NCBI RefSeq assembly: GCF_900249755.1
Contig: NZ_LT976854.1
Location: 378,055-435,950, forward strand
Direction of reading: 5' to 3'
Source of the DNA: Cupriavidus taiwanensis
GTDB taxonomy: Bacteria > Pseudomonadota > Gammaproteobacteria > Burkholderiales > Burkholderiaceae
Length of the DNA: 57,896 nucleotides
The notes under the pieces are model-generated. The model did not search any database and was not told the DNA's origin. It saw only the letters and a program-made list of their open reading frames with translations. Of this stretch, positions 7,784 through 15,955 are shown in pieces (positions within the stretch are counted from its first letter, which is position 1; every line of letters starts with the position of its first letter). The position numbers and the translations under genes were made by a program.

Positions 7784-9367
7784 ATGGATTTCAGCTATCT
7801 GACCACGCTGCCTCACGCGGTGCGCCATTTCGCGCGCCTGCGGCCCGAGGCGGTGGCGTATTCGTTCGAAGGCCGGCACACCACCTACGCCGAGTTCGAG
7901 CGCAACACCGACCGCGTGGCGCAGGCCTTGCTGGCCGAAGGCGTGCGCGCGGGCGATCGCATCGGCTATATCGGCAAGAACAGCGACCACTATTTTGAGC
8001 TGCTGCTGGGCGCGGGCAAGACCGGCGCGGTGATGGCGCCGGCCAGCTGGCGCCTGGCGCCGCCCGAGGTGGAGTTCATCCTCGGGCATTGCGATGCGGT
8101 GGTGCTGTTCGTCGGCGCCGAATCGGCGGCGATGGTGCGCAACCTGCTGCCGTCGCTGCCGCTGGTGCGCAAGGTGGTGGTGATGGAGCCGTGCGACGGG
8201 CAGGGCGACTGGCCCTGCTACACCGACTGGCGCGACGCGCATCCGGCCACGCCGCCCGCGCATGCGCCGGCCGCGCACGACGTGGTGCTGCAGCTGTACA
8301 CCTCTGGCACCACCGGCCGGCCCAAGGGCGCGATGCTGACGCACCGCAACCTGACCATCGGCACCGAGGTCAGCGAGCGCGAACAGATCGCGTGGTCGCA
8401 CTGGGTGGCCGACGATATCTCGCTGGTGGCGATGCCGGTGGCGCATATCGGCGGCTCCGGCTGGGGCCTGCGCAACCTGCTGTCCGGCGCCAAGGGCGTG
8501 GTCGCGCGCGAGTTCGATCCGCGCGCGGTGCTCGACTTCATCGAGAAGGAGCGCGTCAGCAAGCTGTTCCTGGTGCCGGCCGCGATGCAGATCGTGCTGC
8601 GCGACCCGCGCGCGCGCCAGATCGACTATTCGCGCCTGAGGTACCTGCTGTACGGCGCAGCGCCGATTCCCGCGGCGCTGCTGCGCGAAGGCATCGAAGT
8701 GTTCGGCTGCGGCTTCGTGCAGCAGTACGGCATGACCGAGACCACCGGCACCATCGTCGCGCTGCCGCCCGAGGACCACACCACCGACGAGGTGCCGCGC
8801 ATGCGCGCCGCGGGCAAGGCGCTGCCGGGGGTCGAGCTGAAGGTGGTGGACTACGAAGGGCGCCAGCTGGCACCGGGCGAGGTCGGCGAGGTGGTGGTGC
8901 GCTCGCAGCACAACATGGCCGGCTACTGGAAGCAGCCCGAAGAGACCGCGCGCACCATCGATGCCAACGGCTGGCTGCGCACCGGCGATGCGGGCTATAT
9001 GGATGCGGACGGCTACCTGTACATCCATGACCGCGTCAAGGACATGATCATCAGTGGCGGCGAGAACGTCTACCCGGCCGAAGTCGAAAGCGCGATCTAC
9101 GGCCATCCGCAGGTGGCCGACGTGGCCGTGATCGGCGTGCCCGACGAGAAGTGGGGCGAGGCGGTCAAGGCTATCGTGGTGCTCAAGCCGGGGCAAACGG
9201 CGGACCGCGATGCCATCCTGCAATGGACGCGCCAGCGCGTGGCCGGCTTCAAGGTGCCGAAGAGCATCGAGTTCGTCGACGCGCTGCCGCGCAACCCGTC
9301 CGGCAAGCTGCTGCGGCGCAAGCTGCGCGAGCCGTTCTGGGAGGGGATGAACCGGCAGGTGAACTGA
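7784..9367 (+). CDS. Acyl-CoA synthetase (AMP-forming)
   Basis: A 527-residue ANL-superfamily enzyme that activates a carboxylic acid to its CoA thioester through an acyl-adenylate. The P-loop-like motif Y-T-S-G-T-T-G-R-P-K-G is at about 172-182, Y-G-M-T-E-T-T-G lies in the middle, the hinge region has T-G-D-A-G-Y and D-R-V-K-D-M-I-I-S-G-G-E-N-V-Y-P, and the C-terminal catalytic Lys is in N-P-S-G-K-L-L-R-R-K. A GGAG precedes the ATG by 7 bases. Coupled with the HSD10-like gene, it probably feeds a beta-oxidation-type pathway; chain length or aromatic specificity is not visible. Confidence 0.95.
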   Translation: MDFSYLTTLPHAVRHFARLRPEAVAYSFEGRHTTYAEFERNTDRVAQALLAEGVRAGDRIGYIGKNSDHYFELLLGAGKTGAVMAPASWRLAPPEVEFILGHCDAVVLFVGAESAAMVRNLLPSLPLVRKVVVMEPCDGQGDWPCYTDWRDAHPATPPAHAPAAHDVVLQLYTSGTTGRPKGAMLTHRNLTIGTEVSEREQIAWSHWVADDISLVAMPVAHIGGSGWGLRNLLSGAKGVVAREFDPRAVLDFIEKERVSKLFLVPAAMQIVLRDPRARQIDYSRLRYLLYGAAPIPAALLREGIEVFGCGFVQQYGMTETTGTIVALPPEDHTTDEVPRMRAAGKALPGVELKVVDYEGRQLAPGEVGEVVVRSQHNMAGYWKQPEETARTIDANGWLRTGDAGYMDADGYLYIHDRVKDMIISGGENVYPAEVESAIYGHPQVADVAVIGVPDEKWGEAVKAIVVLKPGQTADRDAILQWTRQRVAGFKVPKSIEFVDALPRNPSGKLLRRKLREPFWEGMNRQVN

Positions 9368-9386
9368 GGCCGTTCATCGCAGCGCA

Positions 9387-9424
9387 AAACAATAAGCCCG
9401 CCACTTCCGGCGGGCTTGTTGTTT
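9387..9424. terminator. Bidirectional terminator
   Basis: A long stem centred on AAGCCCGCC / GGCGGGCTT with a 6-base loop extends through A-T pairs (one G-T wobble) into TTGTTGTTT on the plus strand and its mirror on the minus strand. It lies between the convergent ligase and DUF421 genes and should serve both. Confidence 0.9.
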
Positions 9425-9436
9425 ATGCCGCGGCGC

Positions 9437-9928
9437 CTACTCTTTCTTGATCACGCTGACCTTGCCGTCGGCTTCCAGGTAGAGCGCCTTGACGCTGTCG
9501 ATCGATTCGATCCCTTCCTGCCGGTACTTGGCTTCAAGCTCTTCGTCGGTGATGTTCTCGCGCCGCATGTTCTCCTGCAGCTTGACGCCATCCCGCACCA
9601 GCATCACCTTTTTGGCCTCGGCGAAACGCTGGAAGGCCGGGAATTTGTAGGAAAGGAAATCGATCAGCCGGTTCCACGCGATCAGCGTGATCACCAGCAA
9701 GATCGCATCGGCGACGCCGTCGCCCTTGCCCGCCATGCCGTTCTGCGCCGCGTCGGCGACGATCACGATCAGCAGCAGGTCGGCGATACCCATGGTGCCG
9801 ATGTCGCGCCGCACCACGAAGCGGAACAGCAGGAACAGCGACCAGTACACCACGGTCCCGCGCACGATGATCTCGAGCGGGGAAACCGTGAAGAAGAGCG
9901 CTTCGCGCCAGTCGATCGAAAAGTCCAT
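9437..9928 (-). CDS. DUF421/YetF-like membrane protein
   Basis: A protein of about 163 residues with three hydrophobic N-terminal helices (including V-V-Y-W-S-L-F-L-L-F and I-A-D-L-L-L-I-V-I-V-A-D-A-A-Q-N) and a soluble C-terminal domain with the R-R-E-N-I-T-D-E-E-L-E segment typical of YetF/DUF421 proteins, whose function is poorly known. The ATG at 9928 has no clear ribosome site. A TTG three codons upstream (9937) has AGGA about 10 bases ahead and could be the true start. It is monocistronic and converges on the ligase gene. Confidence 0.88.
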   Translation of the reverse strand: MDFSIDWREALFFTVSPLEIIVRGTVVYWSLFLLFRFVVRRDIGTMGIADLLLIVIVADAAQNGMAGKGDGVADAILLVITLIAWNRLIDFLSYKFPAFQRFAEAKKVMLVRDGVKLQENMRRENITDEELEAKYRQEGIESIDSVKALYLEADGKVSVIKKE

Positions 9929-10030
9929 GCAGGCCAAGCTGCAACTTTCCTGCCAGCCGGCGGGAAGCGCGGCGCGGCCACGCCGTGGCGCAGGCGCCGC
10001 TATACCGCAGGTATCGAATGGTAATTCTTA

Positions 10031-10062
10031 CAGGCACGGGCCCGCGAGGCTGCCCGTGCCTG
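10031..10062. terminator. Hairpin downstream of Bug receptor gene
   Basis: A perfect 11-bp stem CAGGCACGGGC / GCCCGTGCCTG with a 10-base loop lies about 20 bp after the stop of the minus-strand receptor gene. On that strand it is followed by TAAGAATTA rather than a T-run, so termination or mRNA 3'-end protection are both possible. Confidence 0.55.
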
Positions 10063-10083
10063 CAAGCCGCGCCCGGTCCGCGC

Positions 10084-11082
10084 TCAGTCGGCCTGGATGC
10101 CGAATTCCTTCACGACCTTGGTGTAGCGCGAGGTATCGCTGGCGATCAGTTTGGACAGCACCGCGGGCTCGCCGCCGGAAGGCGTGACGGCGATGGTGGC
10201 CATGCGCGCGACCACGTCTGGCATCTTCAGGATCTCGTTGACATGCGCGTTGAGGGTGCGCACCACCTCGGCCGGCATGTTCTTCGGTCCCAGCAGCGCC
10301 TGCCAGGCGCCGATCTCGACATCCTTGTAGCCCAGCTCGGCCAGCGTCGGCACATTGGGGGCGAACGGCGAGCGCTTCGGGTCGGCGACCGCCAGTGGCA
10401 CCAGGCTGCCGTTGCCGACGTATTGCGAGATCGCGCCGTAGGTGATGTAGGTCACCGGCACCTGGCCGCCGATCACGTCGACGATGGCGGGCGCCAGGCC
10501 GCGGTACGGCACCTGGCTGATCTTGATGCCGGCGGACTTGTTGAACAGCTCGCCCATGATGTGCATCGGCGAGCCGTTGCCGGGCGTGGCATAGGTCTCG
10601 ACCTTGCCGGCCTTGGCGCGCGCCACCAGGTCGCTGACCTTGGTGATGCCGGTGCCCTTGTTGACCACCACGAATAGCGACTGCGTGCCGATCTGGCTGA
10701 TCGGCGTGAAGTCCTGCTGCACGTCGTAGCTGGCGCCGGTGCCGGCGCGCAGCACCAGCGGCGCGATGGCGACGGTGTTGGGCGCGAGCAGCAGCGTGTG
10801 GCCGTCCGGGTTGGCGCGCGCCACGTAGGCGCTGCCGATGGTGCCGGCCGCGCCGGTGCGGTTTTCCACCACCACCGATTGCTTCAGGCGCGGGGCCAGT
10901 TTTTCGGCCAGCAGGCGCGCCAGCACGTCGACGTCGCCGCCGGCGGGGTAGGCAACGACGATGGTGACGGGCTTGCTCGGGTACGAACCCTGGGCCAGCG
11001 CGCTGCCGGCGCCCAGCAGGGCGGCGGGAGCGAGCGCGGCGGCGGCGAGAGTGGCCAGCAGTTGGCGTCGTGCAGACTTCAT
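10084..11082 (-). CDS. Bug/TctC-type periplasmic solute receptor 1
   Basis: A 332-residue tripartite tricarboxylate transporter receptor. A cleavable signal peptide ends at S-A-L-A-Q; the mature protein opens with Y-P-S-K-P-V-T-I-V-V-A-Y-P-A-G-G-D, the family's ligand-loop signature, and has the G-S-P-M-H and V-P-Y-R-G-L-A-P-A segments that line the Bug pocket. No TctA or TctB membrane genes are nearby, as is usual for Bug proteins in this order, so it may work in sensing or with a distant transporter. It follows the porin gene by 100 bp on the same strand, and both are downstream of a composite operator at 12386-12420. It resembles receptor 2 at 28594 closely. Confidence 0.94.
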   Translation of the reverse strand: MKSARRQLLATLAAAALAPAALLGAGSALAQGSYPSKPVTIVVAYPAGGDVDVLARLLAEKLAPRLKQSVVVENRTGAAGTIGSAYVARANPDGHTLLLAPNTVAIAPLVLRAGTGASYDVQQDFTPISQIGTQSLFVVVNKGTGITKVSDLVARAKAGKVETYATPGNGSPMHIMGELFNKSAGIKISQVPYRGLAPAIVDVIGGQVPVTYITYGAISQYVGNGSLVPLAVADPKRSPFAPNVPTLAELGYKDVEIGAWQALLGPKNMPAEVVRTLNAHVNEILKMPDVVARMATIAVTPSGGEPAVLSKLIASDTSRYTKVVKEFGIQAD

Positions 11083-11182
11083 GATCTTCAGACCTCGGTA
11101 AAACCGGGCACCTGCCCGGAGGCGGTGCCGCGTGGAGTGAAGCCGGGCGCGCGGCGCCGGCGGCTACGATGGATCGACGGAC

Positions 11183-12286
11183 TCAGAAAATATGCTTGAT
11201 GCCGAGCATCGAGCCCCACTGGTTCTCGCCCGCGCGCGGGGCGGAACCGGGCGAGCCGCCGCTGACCGACATGGCCAGCTGGCCGCCGTTGTTGATAAAG
11301 CCCGCGGTGGCATAGACCGAGGTGCGCTTGCTGAAACTGTAGGTCGCGCGCAGCGCGTACAGCATGGCCTGGTTGTCGCTGCCGTGGTAGTTCAGGAAGT
11401 ACACCTGCCCGGCCAGGTTGACCACCGGCGTGATGTCGTGCGAGACGCCGGCGTAGTACAGGTCGCTGACCGGCGTGGGGCTGCCCTCGTTGTCGCGGCG
11501 GATCCAGCCGGCGCCGAGCTTGGTGTTCTTCAGCAGCATGTAGCCGCCCAGCGACAGGCGGTCGTCGGTCAGGTTGCTGCTGGTCAGGCCGCCGAAGGCG
11601 CCCGGGCCGCCGCGCTGCGAGTCATAGGCCGCGATCACGCCCCAGGTCTTGTTGTCGTAGCCGACCATGGCCGACCATTCGCGGCACGCCTTCTTGTCGG
11701 CGGGGTTCTCGCCGGCGCAGTTGGTGCCGGCGGGGCTGGGGCCGGCGTTGACCGCGTCGCGCCCGAAGCTGTAGGTGGCACCGACCACGAAGCCGTTGAA
11801 GTTCGCCTTGTACGCGACCGCGTTGTCGGCGCGCGTATTGGGCAGGTAGCTGTCGAGCGAACCGGAGCCGTAGACGTTCGGCCCGAGGATATCGCTGTCG
11901 AGGATGGCCCAGAACAGCATGGTGTACTGGCGGCCGAACGACAGCTGGCCGTACGGGTTGCTCAGCCCGACCAGCGCCTGGCGCCCGAACAGGCGGCCGC
12001 CCTGGTTGGCGCTGCCGGTGTCCGGCGAGAAGCCCGATTCCAGCACGAACAGGCCCTTGAGCCCGCCGCCCAGGTCTTCCGTGCCGCGGATGCCCCAGCG
12101 CGACGGCACCGTGGCGGTGTTGTTGGGCATGCGCACCAGGCCGTCGCCGTTGGCGCCGACATTGCTCACGTACTCGACGCCGCTGTCGATCACGCCGTAC
12201 AGCGTGACCGACGATGACGACGATTGCGCCGAGGCCAGCAGGGGGGAAGCCGCGAGCAGCGCCGCGGCGGTTCGTGCAAGTTTCAT
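11183..12286 (-). CDS. Outer-membrane porin (trimeric, Gram-negative)
   Basis: A 367-residue general porin of the Burkholderiales type. It has a signal peptide with cleavage after A-S-A, a first strand S-S-V-T-L-Y-G-V-I-D-S-G-V-E-Y, the constriction-loop-like segment around S-F-G-R-Q-Y-T-M-L-F, many alternating beta strands, and the terminal aromatic G-I-K-H-I-F needed for outer-membrane assembly. It probably admits the substrate captured by the co-transcribed Bug receptor. The start lies about 100 bp from the composite operator on the minus strand, matching the spacing at the other operators. Confidence 0.95.
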   Translation of the reverse strand: MKLARTAAALLAASPLLASAQSSSSSVTLYGVIDSGVEYVSNVGANGDGLVRMPNNTATVPSRWGIRGTEDLGGGLKGLFVLESGFSPDTGSANQGGRLFGRQALVGLSNPYGQLSFGRQYTMLFWAILDSDILGPNVYGSGSLDSYLPNTRADNAVAYKANFNGFVVGATYSFGRDAVNAGPSPAGTNCAGENPADKKACREWSAMVGYDNKTWGVIAAYDSQRGGPGAFGGLTSSNLTDDRLSLGGYMLLKNTKLGAGWIRRDNEGSPTPVSDLYYAGVSHDITPVVNLAGQVYFLNYHGSDNQAMLYALRATYSFSKRTSVYATAGFINNGGQLAMSVSGGSPGSAPRAGENQWGSMLGIKHIF

Positions 12287-12609
12287 CTACCGGTTTCCTT
12301 CCGTTTTCCGTCTTGTGGTGTTTTGGTCTTGTCTTCCGGTACCCCTGCGGATGGCGGCATCGGATGTCTTCTTCGCCTCTTTTGTGTTTTATATATGAAA
12401 CATCAAACAACATAAGAAACGTTGAGCAAAATATAGCCGCGAGTTTCCGGAAAATGTGAGGAGGGTTATCCCTAAAGCGATAGGGCTGGATGACCGGCAC
12501 TGGCGTTGCGACGCCGTTTTCCGGCTTGCCTATCGTTAACCCTGATCCCGGTGGTGCGCGGGCAGCGCCTATGCTTCAAGGGTTTTATTTGCCAACTATG
12601 GTTTTATAT
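12287..12609. other. Divergent regulatory region, porin and hydrolase
   Basis: A 323-bp non-coding stretch between the porin gene and the alpha/beta hydrolase gene. It is far richer in A and T than the neighbouring genes and carries two composite IclR-type operators (described separately), one oriented to each gene. The overlapping open frames seen here have no coding character. Confidence 0.75.
12386..12420 (-). promoter_or_regulatory. Composite operator P1 (porin-Bug unit)
   Basis: On the minus strand this is the 15-mer GTTTCTTATGTTGTT, then TGAT, then the 16-mer GTTTCATATATAAAAC. The two elements start 19 bp apart, exactly as at P2, P3 and P4. The 16-mer is a near-perfect dyad, and only the left arm of the 15-mer is well kept. 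It ends 100 bp before the porin start. Confidence 0.75.
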
Positions 12610-12616
12610 ATGGAAC
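12582..12616 (+). promoter_or_regulatory. Composite operator P2 (hydrolase)
   Basis: GTTTTATTTGCCAAC, then TATG, then GTTTTATATATGGAAC, with the same 15+4+16 geometry as P1, P3 and P4. Unlike those, it overlaps the two most upstream plausible ATG codons of the hydrolase gene (12598 and 12610), so either the operator sits on the start codon or translation begins further downstream. Confidence 0.7.
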
Positions 12617-13488
12617 AAAATAAGCCCCAGGCGCTTCCTGAACCGGACCGCGGCCTGCTGGATGCCCTCGACAGCGGGTTTGCCCAGCGCGTGGCGCAGG
12701 TGGGCGGCGAGCGCGTGGCCTACCGCAGCGGCGGCGGTTCCGGGCCGGTGGTGGTACTGCTGCACGGCATCAGCTCGGGGGCGGCGTCGTGGCTGCCCTG
12801 CGCCAGCCTGCTGGCCGCGCATGCGCGCGTGATCGCCTGGGACGCGCCGGGCTACGGCGATTCCTCGCCGCTGGCGCCGGCGCGGCCGCTGGCCGCGGAC
12901 TATGCGCGGCGGCTCGAAGGCCTGCTGGCGGCACTGGGCGTGCAGCCGGCACTGGTGGTCGGGCATTCGCTGGGCGCGCTGATGGCGGCCGCCTACGCCG
13001 CCACCGCGCGCGAACTGCCGGCCCGCATGCTGCTGCTGAGCGTGGCGCAAGGCTACGGCGCGCGTGGCAAGGAAGCGCAGGCCAGCGCGGTGGCGAGCCA
13101 GCGCCTGGAGGCGCTGGCGTCGCTGGGCGTCGACGGGCTGGCGCAACGCGGCCCGGGGCGGCTGCTCGGCGAAGCCGCCGATGCGGGCGCCCAGGCGTGG
13201 GTGCGCTGGAACATGCGGCGGCTGAACCCGGACGGCTACCGCCAGGCGGTGGCGATGCTGTGCGGCGACGATATCGATGCCTACCTGGCGCGGCGCCCGG
13301 CGCGCCTGCCGGTGCAGATTGCCTGCGGCGGCGGCGATATCGTCACCACCCCGCCGGCCTGCGCCGCGCTGGCCGAGCGCTTCGGCCTGCCGTTCTCGCT
13401 GATCCCGGATGCCGGGCACGCCTGTTATATCGACCAGGCCGCCGCCACGGCGCGGCTGATCCGCTCGGCCCTGCCCGCGGCGCAGTGA
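12610..13488 (+). CDS. Alpha/beta-hydrolase
   Basis: A protein of about 292 residues with the alpha/beta-hydrolase fold: oxyanion L-L-H-G-I-S-S-G-A-A-S-W, D-A-P-G-Y-G-D-S-S-P, nucleophile elbow V-G-H-S-L-G-A-L (Ser in G-H-S-L-G), and the terminal His in D-A-G-H-A-C-Y. It resembles C-C bond or ester hydrolases of aromatic pathways such as meta-cleavage product hydrolases and deformylases, but the substrate is unknown. The start is uncertain: ATG 12610 has no ribosome site and lies in operator P2, while in-frame GTG codons at 12691 and 12700 would match the operator-to-start spacing of the other units. It lies between the porin and the Rieske operon. Confidence 0.88.
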   Translation: MEQNKPQALPEPDRGLLDALDSGFAQRVAQVGGERVAYRSGGGSGPVVVLLHGISSGAASWLPCASLLAAHARVIAWDAPGYGDSSPLAPARPLAADYARRLEGLLAALGVQPALVVGHSLGALMAAAYAATARELPARMLLLSVAQGYGARGKEAQASAVASQRLEALASLGVDGLAQRGPGRLLGEAADAGAQAWVRWNMRRLNPDGYRQAVAMLCGDDIDAYLARRPARLPVQIACGGGDIVTTPPACAALAERFGLPFSLIPDAGHACYIDQAAATARLIRSALPAAQ

Positions 13489-13624
13489 TTGCTGCGGCGG
13501 CTTCCTGCCGCCGCCCCCCGCCCCCTGCGGCGCGCTGTTTGCGCCTCACCTTCCCTCCCTGCTGCCCGGGCGCGGGTTAACCCCAGTCAATTTTTACGTC
13601 GCTGTTGTCTATAGTCGTACCTGT

Positions 13625-13659
13625 GTTCAATATCTAAACCAGTGTTTCATTAGTAAAAC
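13625..13659 (+). promoter_or_regulatory. Composite operator P3 (Rieske operon)
   Basis: GTTCAATATCTAAAC, then CAGT, then GTTTCATTAGTAAAAC. A possible -35 TTGTCT (13605-13610) with a -10 CAATAT (13628-13633), 17 bp apart, would place the first element over the -10. It ends 78 bp before the first gene of the Rieske operon. The 15-mer resembles binding sites reported for PcaR-type IclR proteins. Confidence 0.8.
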
Positions 13660-13737
13660 GTAGCGCGGCGAACCAAAGACGGTCGCCAGCGCACGCGGAA
13701 CACGGTCCCCCTGCTGCAAGACATGGAGCCAAGCGCA

Positions 13738-14043
13738 ATGGAAAGCCTCTCGTACAACCCGAACCTGGTGCCCTGGGAGCGTCCGGCGCCCAACAACGTG
13801 GCAGGCAAGGGCCATATCGAGCAACCCGGCAAGGTCGCCAACATCGTCTGGCAGACCCGCGCCGCCGCACCGAGCGCCTACGAGAACGCGCTGGGCGACG
13901 CGCTCGAAGCCGCCTTCGAGGGCGGTGCGCAGAACCCGCAGGACATCGTGCGCGCGTTCAACGCCGCCGGCTTCCTGGGCGTGGACGGCCAGCCCTGGAC
14001 CGAAGAGCGCTTCCTGTCCGAAATGCGCCGGCTGGGTGCCTGA
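13738..14043 (+). CDS. Small protein with recombinase-like HTH domain
   Basis: A 101-residue soluble protein, first gene of the Rieske operon. It opens with a Pro/Asn-rich stretch (Y-N-P-N-L-V-P-W-E-R-P) followed by helices ending in a helix-turn-helix-like segment (D-I-V-R-A-F-N-A-A-G-F-L-G-V-D-G-Q-P-W-T-E-E-R-F). This resembles proteins annotated as recombinase-like HTH domain, without any catalytic recombinase part. The ATG at 13738 is chosen because GGAG lies 9 bases ahead; an ATG at 13723 lacks a site. It ends 40 bp before the oxygenase gene. Function unknown: a DNA-binding cofactor or an accessory of the oxygenase are both possible. Confidence 0.8.
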   Translation: MESLSYNPNLVPWERPAPNNVAGKGHIEQPGKVANIVWQTRAAAPSAYENALGDALEAAFEGGAQNPQDIVRAFNAAGFLGVDGQPWTEERFLSEMRRLGA

Positions 14044-14083
14044 GCCCGCCCCCGTCCAAGTCCAGCCTCGAAGCGAGAAAACC

Positions 14084-15145
14084 ATGGAATCGAACAAGCA
14101 AGCCCGCACCGAAGCGCGCCTGAACACCGGCCTGCGCAACTACTGGTACCCCGTCGCCGCCTCGTGGGCGGTGTCGCACGCGCCGATCGGCATCACCCGC
14201 CTGAGCCAGAACATCGTGCTGTGGCGCGACGGCGAAGGCCAGGTCCACGCGCTGGAAGACCGCTGCCCGCACCGCGGCGCGCGCCTGTCGATGGGCTGGA
14301 ACCTGGGCGACCGCGTGGCCTGCTGGTACCACGGCGTCGAGGTCGGCGGCGACGGCCAGGTCAAGAGCGTGCCGGCGGTGGAAAGCTGCCCGCTGGAAGG
14401 CCGCACCTGCGTGCGCAGCTACCCGGTGCAGGAAAAAGCCGGCGCGATCTTCCTGTGGTTTGGCGACCAGGCCCCGCAGGGCGAGGGCAGCCCGGACGAG
14501 CTGCGCCTGCCGGAAGAGCTGGTCAGCGAAGAACACAGCCACTTCCTGTGCGTGGCGCACTGGGACTGCAACTACCGCTACGCCATCGACAACGTCATGG
14601 ACCCGATGCACGGCGCCTACCTGCACGCCGTGTCGCACTCGATGGCCAGCGGCGAGAAGTCCGCGGTGATGCAGATCCGCGAGACCGAGCACGGCCTGGT
14701 GTTCGAGAAGACCGGCCAGCGCGGCGTCAACTTCGACTGGGTCGAATTCGGCGAGACCGGCACGCTGTGGCTGCGCCTGGCGATCCCGTACCGCGCCAAG
14801 GTCGGCCCCGGCGGCCCGTTCGGCCTCGTCGGCATGGCCACGCCGGTGGATGAGGATCACTGCATGGTGTTCTTCTGGCGCACCCGCCACGTGCAGGGCT
14901 GGGAGCGCGACGTGTGGCGCTTCCTGTATCGCAACCGCCTGGAGCAGCTGCACTGGGACGTGCTGGAGCAAGACCGCGTGGTGCTGGAAATGATGGCGCC
15001 GAACGCCCGCGACCACGAGATGCTGTACCAGCACGATGCCGGCATCACGCGCGTGCGCCGCCTGCTCAAGCGCCGCGCCGAGCAGGAAGTGGCCGACGAG
15101 CCGGTGGCCATGCTGCAACCCGCCGGAGCCGCCAGCCATGCCTGA
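14084..15145 (+). CDS. Rieske aromatic-ring oxygenase, alpha subunit (VanA-like)
   Basis: A 353-residue Rieske non-heme iron oxygenase. The Rieske cluster ligands are Cys61, His63, Cys80 and His83 (C-P-H-R-G and C-W-Y-H). The catalytic iron site shows D-N-V-M-D-P-M-H-G-A-Y-L-H, with bridging Asp169, Asp173, His176 and His181. The length and lack of a separate beta subunit point to the vanillate demethylase/phthalate-oxygenase-like group, which hydroxylates or demethylates aromatic acids. The partner reductase is most likely the VanB-like gene at 23485, which is not adjacent. It overlaps the following SDR gene by 8 bp. Confidence 0.95.
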   Translation: MESNKQARTEARLNTGLRNYWYPVAASWAVSHAPIGITRLSQNIVLWRDGEGQVHALEDRCPHRGARLSMGWNLGDRVACWYHGVEVGGDGQVKSVPAVESCPLEGRTCVRSYPVQEKAGAIFLWFGDQAPQGEGSPDELRLPEELVSEEHSHFLCVAHWDCNYRYAIDNVMDPMHGAYLHAVSHSMASGEKSAVMQIRETEHGLVFEKTGQRGVNFDWVEFGETGTLWLRLAIPYRAKVGPGGPFGLVGMATPVDEDHCMVFFWRTRHVQGWERDVWRFLYRNRLEQLHWDVLEQDRVVLEMMAPNARDHEMLYQHDAGITRVRRLLKRRAEQEVADEPVAMLQPAGAASHA

Positions 15146-15911
15146 GGCCATCCAGAACAACACGCTGCTGGCCGGCCGCAAGGTGCTGGTCACCGGCGCC
15201 GCGCGCGGACTGGGCCTGGCCTTCGCCAAGGCGTTGGCCGAAGCCGGCGCCACCGTGGCCATGGCCGACATCCTGGCCGAGCGCCTGCAGCAGGAAGCCG
15301 ACGCGCTGCGCGCCGCCGGGCTGAAGGTGGTGCCGGTCACGCTGGACCTGTCGGACCCGGCCTCGGTGCAGGCCTGCGCCGACGCCGCGGTGAAGGCGCT
15401 GGGCGGCCTCGACGGCCTGGTCAACAACGCCGCCGTGACCGATTCGGGCGGCCGTGACGCCAGTGCCATCGACATCGCCACCTGGGACCGCGTGATGAAC
15501 GTCAACGTGCGCGGCACCTGGCTGATGACCGCCGCCTGCCTGCCGGCGCTGCGCGCCAGCGGCCGCGGCGCGGTGGTCAACCTGGCGTCGGACACGCCGC
15601 TGTGGGGCGCGCCCAACCTGCTGGCCTACGTCGCCAGCAAGAGCGCCATCATCGGCATGACCCGTTCGCTGGCGCGTGAGCTGGGCCGCGACCAGATCAC
15701 GGTGAACGCCGTGGCGCCGGGCCTGACGCTGGTCGAAGCCACCGAGTACGTGCCTCAGCATCGCCACGACCTGTACCGCGAGCAGCGCGCGATCCAGCGC
15801 GAGCAGGTGCCCGACGATGTCTGCGGCGCGGTGCTGTTCGCGCTGTCCGACCTTGCCCGCTTCGTGACCGGCCAGACGCTGGCTGTCAACGGCGGCTTCG
15901 TCATGCATTGA
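15138..15911 (+). CDS. SDR-family dehydrogenase
   Basis: A 257-residue classical short-chain dehydrogenase: T-G-A-A-R-G-L-G at 19-26, N-N-A-A at 96-99, Ser151, Tyr164 and Lys168 (Y-V-A-S-K). The acidic residue after beta-2 (A-D-I) suggests NAD. It is translationally coupled to the Rieske oxygenase (8-bp overlap, GGAG about 10 bases before the ATG). A cis-diol dehydrogenase or an alcohol dehydrogenase acting on the oxygenase product would fit; the substrate is not known. Confidence 0.93.
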   Translation: MPEAIQNNTLLAGRKVLVTGAARGLGLAFAKALAEAGATVAMADILAERLQQEADALRAAGLKVVPVTLDLSDPASVQACADAAVKALGGLDGLVNNAAVTDSGGRDASAIDIATWDRVMNVNVRGTWLMTAACLPALRASGRGAVVNLASDTPLWGAPNLLAYVASKSAIIGMTRSLARELGRDQITVNAVAPGLTLVEATEYVPQHRHDLYREQRAIQREQVPDDVCGAVLFALSDLARFVTGQTLAVNGGFVMH

Positions 15912-15955
15912 TCCACCGATCCACCGAAAGCCACATCCAAGCAGAAGGAATCCAA

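Noticed and set aside
13494..13514. GC-only hairpin GCGGCGGC / GCCGCCGC after the hydrolase gene
   Set aside because: No T-run follows and such stems are common by chance at this GC content, so it was not listed as a terminator.
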